Shown in pieces: positions 1-5,933 of a stretch of DNA of 6,370 nt; position 1 is the first letter of the stretch; each line of letters starts with the position of its first letter. The translations under genes were made by a program, and so were the position numbers. The notes under the pieces are model-generated. The model saw only the letters and a list, made by a program, of their open reading frames with translations, did no database searches and was not told the origin of the DNA. The stretch is from Caldilinea sp. (GTDB lineage Bacteria; Chloroflexota; Anaerolineae; Caldilineales; Caldilineaceae), in the NCBI GenBank assembly GCA_026389955.1, contig JAPLGY010000487.1, positions 1 to 6,370 of the forward strand, in the 5' to 3' direction.

Positions 1-4
1 GCTG

Positions 5-18
5 AGCAACACGTTGCA
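5..18. promoter_or_regulatory. Short inverted repeat GCAAC-AC-GTTGC, candidate operator half-site pair
   Basis: GCAAC at 6-10 and GTTGC at 13-17 are perfect reverse complements separated by two bases. The left arm extends to AGCAAC (5-10), but the right arm ends GTTGCA, so the sixth pair fails. On its own a 5-bp palindrome means little in GC-rich DNA. It is listed because the same half-site recurs in two larger inverted repeats within the next 115 bases. A dimeric helix-turn-helix repressor site is one reading; chance is the other. Confidence 0.2.
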
Positions 19-32
19 TCGGCGGCACGAGC

Positions 33-68
33 ACCTATCCTGAGGCTCATCGGCTGTCAACCTATCCT
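33..68. repeat. Direct 9-bp repeat ACCTATCCT (33-41 and 60-68)
   Basis: ACCTATCCT occurs twice in the same orientation, with start points 27 bases apart. It lies in the leader between the left-most inverted repeat and the stem-loop. It could be a tandem protein-binding element or a remnant of local duplication, but the flanking bases do not match, so chance is quite possible. It is not associated with any coding sequence I can support. Confidence 0.25.
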
Positions 69-70
69 CC

Positions 71-96
71 GTTGCTGCCCCTGACCGGGCAGCAAC
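71..96 (+). promoter_or_regulatory. Perfect 10-bp stem-loop (terminator of upstream gene or leader attenuator)
   Basis: GTTGCTGCCC at 71-80 is exactly complementary to GGGCAGCAAC at 87-96, leaving a six-base loop CTGACC. The ten uninterrupted pairs, six of them G-C and three of those clustered next to the loop, should give a very stable RNA hairpin. No T-run follows it on the + strand (AGCGAATG) or on the - strand, so it is not a textbook intrinsic terminator. It may end an upstream transcript by another route, act as a structured leader for the operon starting at 155, or serve as a DNA palindrome for a regulator, since its outer arms are AGCAAC/GTTGCT. The hairpin itself is certain; its role is not. 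Confidence 0.55.
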
Positions 97-111
97 AGCG
101 AATGCTCCAAA

Positions 112-133
112 TGGCCCCAGCAATTGCTGGCCA
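112..133. promoter_or_regulatory. Palindrome TGGCC-CC-AGCAATTGCT-GGCCA, candidate operator overlapping the operon start
   Basis: CCAGCAATTGCTGG (117-130) is a perfect 14-bp palindrome. Alternatively TGGCC (112-116) pairs with GGCCA (129-133) around AGCAATTGCT (119-128), leaving two unpaired C residues. Centre-symmetric AATT palindromes of this size just upstream of a first gene are commonly repressor sites. This one sits 22-43 bases before the chosen start of the first gene, where a repressor could block the promoter or initiation. The inner AGCAA/TTGCT arms match the arms of the stem-loop at 71-96. The regulator is not encoded in the window, so the role is inference. Confidence 0.35.
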
Positions 134-145
134 ATGAAGAATTTC

Positions 146-149
146 GGAG
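146..149 (+). promoter_or_regulatory. Ribosome binding site deciding the HyuA start
   Basis: GGAG lies five bases before the ATG at 155. The alternative in-frame ATG at 134 is preceded only by the palindrome CAATTGCTGGCC and has no Shine-Dalgarno-like bases. The internal ATG at 155 is therefore the more likely start, and the conserved family N-terminus begins shortly after it. Confidence 0.6.
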
Positions 150-154
150 TGCTC

Positions 155-2269
155 ATGAAGCAGAAGTCGACCGCTCGTTATCGCTTTGGATTTGATATCG
201 GAGGAACATTCACCGACTTTGTGCTGATTGACGGCGAGTCGGGTAAAATTCACAGCTACAAGACGTTGACCACACCGCACGAACCGGCAAAGGCGGTCAT
301 GGAGGGCTGGCACAAGCTGCTGGCAGATGTGGCAGGCGACGGGTCTGATGTCGAAATTGCCATTCATGGCACAACGCTCATTACCAACGCGTTAATCGAA
401 CGCAAAGGTGCAGTGACGATTTTGGTCACAACGAGCGGTTTCAGCGACGTGCTCGACACGCAGCGCGAAATGCGCTATGACATCTATGACCTGCACGCTC
501 CGCAGGTTCACCATCTCGTGCCCCGCCCCTTGCGCTTCGAAGTGACGGAGCGTCTGGACGGGTTTGGCGCTGTTGTGCAGCCCTTTGACGCCAGCGGTCT
601 ACAGCAGATGAGCGACACGCTGACCGCGGCCGGCGTCTTGGCCGAGATCGAGGCTGTGGCGGTTTCTTTTCTCCATTCCTACGCCAATCCAAGCCACGAA
701 GAGCAAGCAAAAGCCTGGCTGACAGAGCGGATGCCCCATGTGGCCCTCTCGCTTTCCTCCGAGGTCGCTCCGCAGATTCGTGAGTACGAGCGCATGTCCA
801 CCACGGTCTGCAATGCCTATGTTCAGCCGCTGACCGAACGCTATTTGCGCCAGCTGCAGGGTGAGTTGAGCGATGGTGGCTTCCAGAAGAAGCTCTATCT
901 TATGCTCTCCAGCGGGGGCATTACGACACTGGAACGCGCCAGTTCATTCCCTGTGCGTTTGATCGAATCGGGGCCGGCCGCAGGAGTACTGGCGGCGATC
1001 TTTTATGGCGAAATGACCGGCCAGGCGAATCTCGTCTCCTTTGACATGGGCGGCACCACAGCAAAGATGTGTGTGATCCGCAACGGTCAACCCGCGATGA
1101 GCGACAACTTCGAGGTTGCGCGCGTCCATCGCTTCAAACGAGGCAGCGGCCTGCCTGTGCGCGTGCCAACCATCGAGCTGATCGAAATCGGCGCGGGCGG
1201 CGGCAGTATTGCCCATTTGGGCGAGTTGGGCTTGCTCAAGGTCGGCCCAGAATCGTCTGGGGCGGACCCGGGGCCGGCCTGTTACGGGCTGGGCGGCACA
1301 GCGCCGACAGTCACCGATGCCGATTTGTTGCTCGGCTATCTCAACCCTGACTATTTCCTCGGTGGGCGCATGCAGCTCGACCGTGCTGCCGCAGAGGCGT
1401 CGATGGTGCCGCTTGCCCAGCGCTTGGGAATCGACACAACCGCCACCGCGCACGGCATCTTCCAAGTGGTCAATGAGAATATGATCTCAGCGACGCGGGT
1501 GCATGTTGCCGAACGGGGCGTCGACCCGCGCGGCCTGCACCTGATGGCATTTGGCGGGGCCGGACCGGTTCACGCCCATGCGATCGCACGTGCACTCAAA
1601 ATGGCCGGCTATATCTGCCCGGCCGGCGCCGGTGTCACATCGGCTCTCGGTTTCCTCACAGCGCCAACCGCATTCGAGTTTGCCCGCACCTTTATGGCCA
1701 AGGTCACCTCGAACGCACTGCTCCAGATGGATGCAATCTTTGCCGAGCTGGAAGCAGAAGGGCGACAAACGCTGCTGGAGGCCGGGGTTCCCGCAGCCGA
1801 CATCACCTTTGCGCGCCGGGCAGATTTGCGCCACGTTGGCCAAGGCCACGAAATCGTGATCGACTTGCCCTATGCGACATTGGCGGGCGTTGATGTCGAC
1901 CAGGAGCTGCGCCCGCTCTTTTATCGACACTATGCTGAAATATACGGTTATGCCCACCAACACCTGGGCCTGGAGGTCGCTACCTGCCGCTTGACCGCCA
2001 GCGGGCCTCGCCCCAAGGTGACGGTCCAACAGAGTGAGCGGCAGACAGACGCCGCCGAGACTGCGGGCAAGGGCCAGCGTTTGGTCTACTTTGCTGAACT
2101 GGGCGGCTTTGTCTCAACACCGGTCTATGACCGCTATCGCCTGCCGCCCGGCGCCACCTTTGCCGGGCCGGCGATTGTGGAAGAGCGCGATTCGACCGCC
2201 GTGGTTGGCCCACACAGCAGCGTGCGCGTGGATGCATTTGCCAATCTGATTGTCACTTTGCAAGAGTAA
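155..2269 (+). CDS. hyuA: Hydantoinase/oxoprolinase family protein, HyuA-type ATP-binding subunit
   Basis: This is the subunit that, in characterised relatives (N-methylhydantoinase A, the 5-oxoprolinase N-terminal half, the acetone carboxylase ATP-binding subunit), binds and uses ATP to activate a lactam, imide or ketone substrate in a complex with a HyuB subunit. The 704-residue cytoplasmic protein has the normal family length. An ASKHA-type phosphate-binding motif DIGGTFTD lies at residues 14-21, HGTTLITNALIER at 71-83 and ESGPAAG at 271-277. The second phosphate motif FDMGGTTAKM is at 296-305, EIGAGGGS at 344-351, GADPGPACYG at 369-378 and AFGGAGPVHAHA at 465-476. The C-terminal domain runs from about 510, with FYRHYAEIYGY near 589-599 and the typical ending GPAIVEERDSTAV near 671-683. 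The domain order is the N-terminal hydantoinase domain, the central hydantoinase A domain, then the C-terminal domain. An ATG 21 bases upstream would add seven residues but lacks a ribosome binding site. The partner gene follows after 13 bases. The family is certain; the substrate (hydantoin, 5-oxoproline, other lactam or ketone) is not determinable. Confidence 0.95.
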   Translation: MKQKSTARYRFGFDIGGTFTDFVLIDGESGKIHSYKTLTTPHEPAKAVMEGWHKLLADVAGDGSDVEIAIHGTTLITNALIERKGAVTILVTTSGFSDVLDTQREMRYDIYDLHAPQVHHLVPRPLRFEVTERLDGFGAVVQPFDASGLQQMSDTLTAAGVLAEIEAVAVSFLHSYANPSHEEQAKAWLTERMPHVALSLSSEVAPQIREYERMSTTVCNAYVQPLTERYLRQLQGELSDGGFQKKLYLMLSSGGITTLERASSFPVRLIESGPAAGVLAAIFYGEMTGQANLVSFDMGGTTAKMCVIRNGQPAMSDNFEVARVHRFKRGSGLPVRVPTIELIEIGAGGGSIAHLGELGLLKVGPESSGADPGPACYGLGGTAPTVTDADLLLGYLNPDYFLGGRMQLDRAAAEASMVPLAQRLGIDTTATAHGIFQVVNENMISATRVHVAERGVDPRGLHLMAFGGAGPVHAHAIARALKMAGYICPAGAGVTSALGFLTAPTAFEFARTFMAKVTSNALLQMDAIFAELEAEGRQTLLEAGVPAADITFARRADLRHVGQGHEIVIDLPYATLAGVDVDQELRPLFYRHYAEIYGYAHQHLGLEVATCRLTASGPRPKVTVQQSERQTDAAETAGKGQRLVYFAELGGFVSTPVYDRYRLPPGATFAGPAIVEERDSTAVVGPHSSVRVDAFANLIVTLQE

Positions 2270-2270
2270 C

Positions 2271-2278
2271 AGGAAGAG
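2271..2278 (+). promoter_or_regulatory. Ribosome binding site of hyuB
   Basis: AGGAAGAG immediately follows the HyuA stop codon and ends four bases before the ATG at 2283. An upstream in-frame ATG at 2250 lies inside the HyuA coding sequence and would add eleven residues (MSLCKSNRKRP) that are not part of the family. The site therefore supports the start at 2283. Confidence 0.65.
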
Positions 2279-2282
2279 ACCG

Positions 2283-3908
2283 ATGGATCTGATCACCCTG
2301 GAAATTCAGTGGCAGCGCCTGATCTCGATCATGGATGAGGTGGACAATGCCACGGTGCGCACCTCCTTCTCCACCATCGTGGGTGAAAGCCGCGACTTTG
2401 CCTGCATTTTGGTGGACGAGGCGGGGTCCTCGCTGTGTCAGTCCAATTTCAGCCCGCCAAATTTTTGCGTGGTGCTGCCGCGCACCTCCAAGGTGCTGCT
2501 CGAAAAGTTCCCGCTGCACACCCTGGCCGAAGGCGATGTTCTCTGCACCAACGACCCCTGGATCGGCACAGGACATCTGCCCGATTACGTGGTGTTGACG
2601 CCGGTCTTTTGGCAAGGCAAGCCGGTGGCCTTTATGGGTACGGTAGCGCACTTGACAGATGTCGGCGGCCACCGCGGCGACATCGAGGCCTACGATGTCT
2701 TCACCGAAGGAATTCGCATCCCGCCTTCTAAACTCTATCTCGCAGGCCAGGAAAACTCACTGCTCTTCGATGTCATCGGCAGCAACTGCCGTGTGCCCGA
2801 CATGGTGCTGGGTGATCTGCGCGCGATCGTGGGCACCCATTCCCTGGGCGCCCGACGGTTGGTCGAATTTTTGAACGACTATGGCCTGGACGACATTGTC
2901 GCCCTCTCTGACGAGATTCACACACGCTCAGAGCGGCTGATGCGCGAGCGAATCGCAGCCCTGCCCGATGGCGTCTTTGAGTTTGGACTGGACATCGACG
3001 GGTACATCGAGACTGTCCATCTTCAGGCCAGAGTTGAGATTCGCGGCTCGGACATCTATGTGGATTACACCGGCACGTCGCCCCAGACCCGCCTGGGTGC
3101 AATCAACTGCGTCTACAACACCACCTATGCGTCGACGCTCTATCCATTCAAATGTGCACTGGTCCCGCGCATCCCCAACAACGAGGGATTGTTCCGCCCG
3201 GTGCACGTCACTGCCCCCAAAGGCTGCATCCTCAACTGCGACGGCACACATCCAGTCCAGGCCCGCGCCAAGGTGACCAACAACATCAACCAGGTGCTCT
3301 TTGGCGCAGTCTGGCCGATTCTGGGCGAACACGCCCAGGCGGGCAGCGGGTCGATCTGGCCCTTCAGCTTCAGCGGGCAAGCCGACGGCTACGGCGTCTT
3401 TTCGGCGCATATGCTGCCCCACGGCGGTCGCGGTGCTATGGCCGAGTTGGATGGGTTGCCGCCGATTGCCTTCCCGCACAACAGTGCAGTCACCGCCATC
3501 GAGGTGATGGAGACGCGTGCGCCGCTGCTCTTTTTGTGTAAAGAGTTTCTCCCAGATTCGGCGGGTGCCGGGTACCGCCGCGGCGGCGTGAGCCAGACGA
3601 TCCGCGTTCGCAACATTGGGCAGGCGCCGATGAATGCCCGTCTGCGGCCCGACAAGATGTTCTGCGAGCCACCCGGGCTGAATGGCGGCAAACCGGGCAA
3701 GGTCGGCGAGGTGCGCTGGAACGGCAGCGTGCTCACCCGCTTCCCACCGCTGGAGTTCAAACCGGGCGACGAGCTCGAGATGCGGATGCCAGGCGGCGCG
3801 GGCTTTGGCGCTGTCGCCGAACGGCCGCGCGCCCTGATCGAGCGCGATCTGGCATTGGGGTATATTAGCGCAGAGGGGGCCGCGGCCGATTACGGCTACA
3901 CACCATGA
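2283..3908 (+). CDS. hyuB: Hydantoinase B/oxoprolinase family protein, HyuB-type catalytic subunit
   Basis: This is the 541-residue partner of HyuA, of normal family length and with no signal peptide or membrane segment. Family signatures in order are NDPWIGTGHLPD (90-101), MGTVAHLTDVGG (118-129), EGIRIPPSKLY (142-152), GDLRAIVG (177-184), DYTGTSPQ (261-268), IPNNEGLFRPVHVTAPKG (297-314), DSAGAGYRRGGVSQTI (425-440), FCEPPGLNGGKPG (460-472), MPGGAGFG (502-509) and a C-terminal tail LIERDLALGYISAEGAAADYGY. His98, Asp101 and His123 show the same spacing (3 and 22) as the Mn ligands I recall for the acetone carboxylase alpha subunit (His150, Asp153, His175), so an intact metal site is likely. It should form a complex with HyuA and open a cyclic amide, or perform a related ATP-dependent reaction, in the cytoplasm. 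Its stop codon overlaps the next gene's start (ATGA), indicating translational coupling. The exact substrate is unknown. Confidence 0.94.
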   Translation: MDLITLEIQWQRLISIMDEVDNATVRTSFSTIVGESRDFACILVDEAGSSLCQSNFSPPNFCVVLPRTSKVLLEKFPLHTLAEGDVLCTNDPWIGTGHLPDYVVLTPVFWQGKPVAFMGTVAHLTDVGGHRGDIEAYDVFTEGIRIPPSKLYLAGQENSLLFDVIGSNCRVPDMVLGDLRAIVGTHSLGARRLVEFLNDYGLDDIVALSDEIHTRSERLMRERIAALPDGVFEFGLDIDGYIETVHLQARVEIRGSDIYVDYTGTSPQTRLGAINCVYNTTYASTLYPFKCALVPRIPNNEGLFRPVHVTAPKGCILNCDGTHPVQARAKVTNNINQVLFGAVWPILGEHAQAGSGSIWPFSFSGQADGYGVFSAHMLPHGGRGAMAELDGLPPIAFPHNSAVTAIEVMETRAPLLFLCKEFLPDSAGAGYRRGGVSQTIRVRNIGQAPMNARLRPDKMFCEPPGLNGGKPGKVGEVRWNGSVLTRFPPLEFKPGDELEMRMPGGAGFGAVAERPRALIERDLALGYISAEGAAADYGYTP

Positions 3909-4792
3909 GCATGGGTGACCTGGTCACGACCTTTTCGATCCTCGGCTACGACCCGCATGAACCTGCATGGGGCATTGCAATTGCTTCGCGCTTTTTGGCC
4001 GTTGGCGCACGTACCTGTTGGGGTGAGCCGACGGCCGGCGTCGTCGTCATCCAGGCCTACGCCAATACCGGCAACGGCAAAGAGGGCGTCCGCCTGCTGC
4101 AGCAAGGGCTGTCGGCCGACGCAACCATCGAACAGCTCATGGCAAAGGACAGGTATCGCCACCTGCGCCAGATGGCGGTCATCGACTGGGCGGGCAACGT
4201 GGCAACCTACACCGGTGAAGGCTGCACGGATTGGGCAGGCGGCGTCGTTGGAGCGCATTGTGCGGCGCAGGGCAATATGCTGGCCAACGGGGACGGCTGC
4301 GCTGCGATGGTGGAACACTTTGAAAGGTCAAGCGGGCCATTGGAACGGCGGCTGGTGGACGCGTTGACGCTGGGCGAACGCGTGGGCGGCGATGCGCGTG
4401 GCCGCCAGGCTGCTGCCTTGTATACGGTGCGCCAGCCCTTTGCCGAAGCGTACGATGTGTTCACCGAGCCGGTGCTGAGCCTGCGCGTGGACGACCATCC
4501 CAACCCATGCGGCGAATTGTCGCGTCTCGTCGATCTTTACGAACTGGTCTACTTTGCCACCTCCGAGCAGGAGCGCACTGCGCCGACGCCCGAGATCATC
4601 AAACGCTACCAGGTGGCGCTCCAGCAGCGCGGCTATTACGCCGGCAGCGCGCATGGCCAGCTGGACGAAGCAACCCGGCAGGGCCTTGGCCAGTTGGCAC
4701 GCACAGAAAATTTCCGCAAGCGTCTGCCCGCAGAGCTGCCGTGGCTGGATCTGCGCTTGTTGGACCATCTGGAAGGGCGCAAACACGCATGA
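3905..4792 (+). CDS. DUF1028 family protein with C-terminal putative peptidoglycan-binding-like domain
   Basis: This 295-residue protein belongs to the DUF1028 family, thought to share the Ntn-hydrolase fold but without an agreed reaction. Hallmarks are TFSILGYDP (9-17), GIAIASRFLAVGA (23-35), QAYANTGNG (50-58), YTGEGCTDWAG (102-112), QGNML (122-126), GGDARGRQAA (161-170) and LRVDDHPNPCGEL (193-205). From about residue 228 a second domain follows (TPEIIKRYQVALQQRGYY, then LDEATRQGLGQLAR and WLDLRLLDHL). It resembles the putative peptidoglycan-binding domain often fused to DUF1028. No signal peptide is visible, so the protein is probably cytoplasmic and unlikely to bind intact cell wall. If the family's conserved Thr before FSI (Thr9) is an N-terminal nucleophile, eight residues would have to be removed; a second ATG at 3911 shortens this only to six. 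The start overlaps the HyuB stop (ATGA) and has no clear ribosome binding site of its own, consistent with coupled translation. Function inferred from context: amide hydrolysis in the same catabolic pathway. Confidence 0.9.
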   Translation: MSMGDLVTTFSILGYDPHEPAWGIAIASRFLAVGARTCWGEPTAGVVVIQAYANTGNGKEGVRLLQQGLSADATIEQLMAKDRYRHLRQMAVIDWAGNVATYTGEGCTDWAGGVVGAHCAAQGNMLANGDGCAAMVEHFERSSGPLERRLVDALTLGERVGGDARGRQAAALYTVRQPFAEAYDVFTEPVLSLRVDDHPNPCGELSRLVDLYELVYFATSEQERTAPTPEIIKRYQVALQQRGYYAGSAHGQLDEATRQGLGQLARTENFRKRLPAELPWLDLRLLDHLEGRKHA

Positions 4793-5901
4793 TCAAGATC
4801 ACCAATGTGCGCACCACTGTTGTCGGCATCCCACGCATCGAGCGGCTGACCACTTCCTACGGCAGCACCGACCTGGCGATCACCGTCGTGGTCGAAGTGA
4901 TGACCGATGCGGGAATCACCGGCATCGGCCAGACCGCAGTGGCCCCCCGCTCTTACGGCGAAACCGCAGAGGGAATTGCGGTCAACATCCAAAAGCACCT
5001 TGCCCCGGCTGTCGTCGGCGAAAGCCCGCTGGACATCGAGCGGCTCAATCGCAAGCTGCAGGCCGCGCTTCCCCACCATTGGTCCTCCCATGCCGGCGTG
5101 GAGTTTGCGCTGTGGGATCTGAAGGGCAAGGCGTTGGGAACGCCGATCTATCAACTGCTCGGAGGCCGCGTACGCGAGGGGCTCGATCTCATGGGATTTG
5201 TCCACCATGATAAGCCAGAAAGGATGGCTGAGGAGGCGCAGGAGACATTGCAGCGAGACAAGTTCTCTGTCCTGAAAATGAAGATTGGGCTGGACCCGAA
5301 GCAAGATATTGCCCGCTATCGCGCAGTGGCAGAGGCAGTGGGAGATCGGGCTGTGATCCAGGTGGACGGCAACACGGGCTACACAATCGCCCAGGCCATT
5401 CCTGCCTTACGCGCCATGGAAACGATTGGCCGCCTGGGCGCAATCGAACAGCCAGTGGCGCGGCTGACCGACCTGGCAGAGATCGCGCAACGCCTGGCCA
5501 CACCGGTGATGGCCGACGAAGCAATCTACCCGCCCGAGGATGCAGTCGAGGTCGTGCGGCGCAAGGCTGCCTCGCTGGCGTTGATGAAGATCACCAAACA
5601 TGGCGGCATTCTCAATGTACAGAAGATCGCAGCGGTTTTTGAGGGCGCTGGATTGGGGTTGTCGATGGCCATTTATTACGACGTCATTGCGCTGGCTGCC
5701 GCGCACCTGGCTGCCGCGCTGCCCTGCGTGCGCTGGCCCTCACCGTACACCTATCTTCACGACACGATCCTGGCGGAACCCTTTGTGCCCGACGGCCTGT
5801 TTCTCTGTCCGCCCAATCGCCCTGGGTTTGGCATCGATCTTGACCCCGAGAAGGTGCAGAAATATGCGTTGCAACAGTCACATTTGTATCGTCGCTTGTA
5901 A
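4789..5901 (+). CDS. Enolase-superfamily protein, mandelate racemase/muconate lactonizing enzyme type (MLE subgroup)
   Basis: This 370-residue cytoplasmic enzyme has the full superfamily length. A capping domain (about 1-120) ends in the typical HAGVEFALWDLKGKALGTPIYQLLGG, and a TIM-barrel domain follows. The KxK pair is Lys163/Lys165 (LKMKIG). Metal ligands are Asp193 (VDGN), Glu220 (IEQP) and Asp243 or Glu244 (ADE). The strand-6 lysine is Lys267 or Lys270 (LMKITKHGG), as in muconate cycloisomerase. Such enzymes abstract a proton alpha to a carboxylate using Mg, giving racemisation, cycloisomerisation or dehydration. The tail (LAEPFVPDG, RPGFGIDLDPEKV) recalls muconate cycloisomerase. The DxD motif of dipeptide epimerases is not seen after strand 8, so that activity is unlikely. 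The usual strand-8 ES motif reads IYYD (295-298), an unusual change. The start overlaps the previous stop by ATGA; GGAAGGG at 4771-4777 may serve as ribosome binding site. A longer in-frame reading from 4507 lies wholly within the preceding gene and is rejected. Family sure, reaction unknown. Confidence 0.93.
   Translation: MIKITNVRTTVVGIPRIERLTTSYGSTDLAITVVVEVMTDAGITGIGQTAVAPRSYGETAEGIAVNIQKHLAPAVVGESPLDIERLNRKLQAALPHHWSSHAGVEFALWDLKGKALGTPIYQLLGGRVREGLDLMGFVHHDKPERMAEEAQETLQRDKFSVLKMKIGLDPKQDIARYRAVAEAVGDRAVIQVDGNTGYTIAQAIPALRAMETIGRLGAIEQPVARLTDLAEIAQRLATPVMADEAIYPPEDAVEVVRRKAASLALMKITKHGGILNVQKIAAVFEGAGLGLSMAIYYDVIALAAAHLAAALPCVRWPSPYTYLHDTILAEPFVPDGLFLCPPNRPGFGIDLDPEKVQKYALQQSHLYRRL
5692..5719. 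repeat. 13-bp direct repeat inside the enolase-superfamily gene
   Basis: CTGGCTGCCGCGC occurs at 5692-5704 and again at 5707-5719, a period of exactly 15 bases (five codons), encoding LAAAHLAAAL. The frame is kept. Many relatives also have an Ala-rich AHLAAAL helix here, so it may be ordinary helix composition in GC-rich DNA rather than a recent duplication. Confidence 0.5.
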
Positions 5902-5919
5902 CACCGTCGTTGTTCTAAC

Positions 5920-5927
5920 AGGAGGAA
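5920..5927 (+). promoter_or_regulatory. Strong ribosome binding site of the solute-binding lipoprotein
   Basis: AGGAGGAA is an essentially perfect Shine-Dalgarno sequence six bases before the ATG at 5934. It is clearly stronger than the sites before the other four genes. Together with the 32-base gap after the preceding stop, this fits independent, high-level translation of a solute-binding protein, which is usually needed in excess over the transporter and enzymes. Confidence 0.8.
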
Positions 5928-5933
5928 CCCAAC

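Larger units (their letters stand above)
1..154. other. Operon leader / intergenic region without a convincing gene
   Basis: No credible complete gene lies here. On the + strand one frame is open from the edge to a TGA at 41-43 (13 residues ending HRRHEHLS) and another from the edge to a TGA at 82-84. Either could be the last codons of an upstream gene cut by the window, but neither is recognisable. The stop at 41-43 would place the stem-loop at 71-96 about 28 bases after a gene end, a normal distance for a terminator. A weak promoter-like pair, TTGCAT (14-19) and TATCCT (36-41) with a 16-base gap, matches the -35/-10 consensus poorly and I do not call it. The stretch is notable for inverted repeats based on AGCAA/TTGCT, listed separately. 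Confidence 0.6.

Noticed and set aside
14..41. Promoter-like TTGCAT / TATCCT pair with a 16-base spacer
   Set aside because: Only about three and four of six positions match the consensus, and the same TATCCT recurs at 63-68 as part of a direct repeat. The evidence is too weak to call a promoter.
62..367. A 101-codon reading frame on the minus strand covering the leader and the start of HyuA
   Set aside because: It overlaps the strongly supported HyuA N-terminus, has no recognisable domain or ribosome binding site, and would span the perfect hairpin. It is best explained as a chance opening opposite a GC-rich gene.
2928..3479. A 183-codon minus-strand reading frame inside hyuB
   Set aside because: It is entirely antisense to conserved HyuB motifs and has no motif or translation signal of its own.
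4507..4788. N-terminal extension of the enolase-superfamily protein by 94 codons from an ATG at 4507
   Set aside because: The extension is an out-of-frame reading of the DUF1028 C-terminal domain and is Arg/Ala-rich junk. The family N-terminus begins exactly at 4789 with an ATGA overlap.
4636..5304. A 222-codon minus-strand reading frame antisense to the DUF1028/enolase junction
   Set aside because: It is antisense to two well-conserved genes, has low-complexity-like composition with no family features, and is of a length expected opposite GC-rich coding DNA.
4789..5901. Assignment as L-Ala-D/L-Glu (dipeptide) epimerase, tempting because of the peptide-type transporter
   Set aside because: The DxD motif that binds the dipeptide amino group after strand 8 is not visible (the region reads VRWPSPYTYLHD), and the tail looks more like muconate cycloisomerase.
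5911..5920. Small palindrome TGTTCTAACA before the lipoprotein gene
   Set aside because: Four pairs with a two-base gap are expected by chance and the element partly overlaps the ribosome binding site. There is no support for a terminator or operator.
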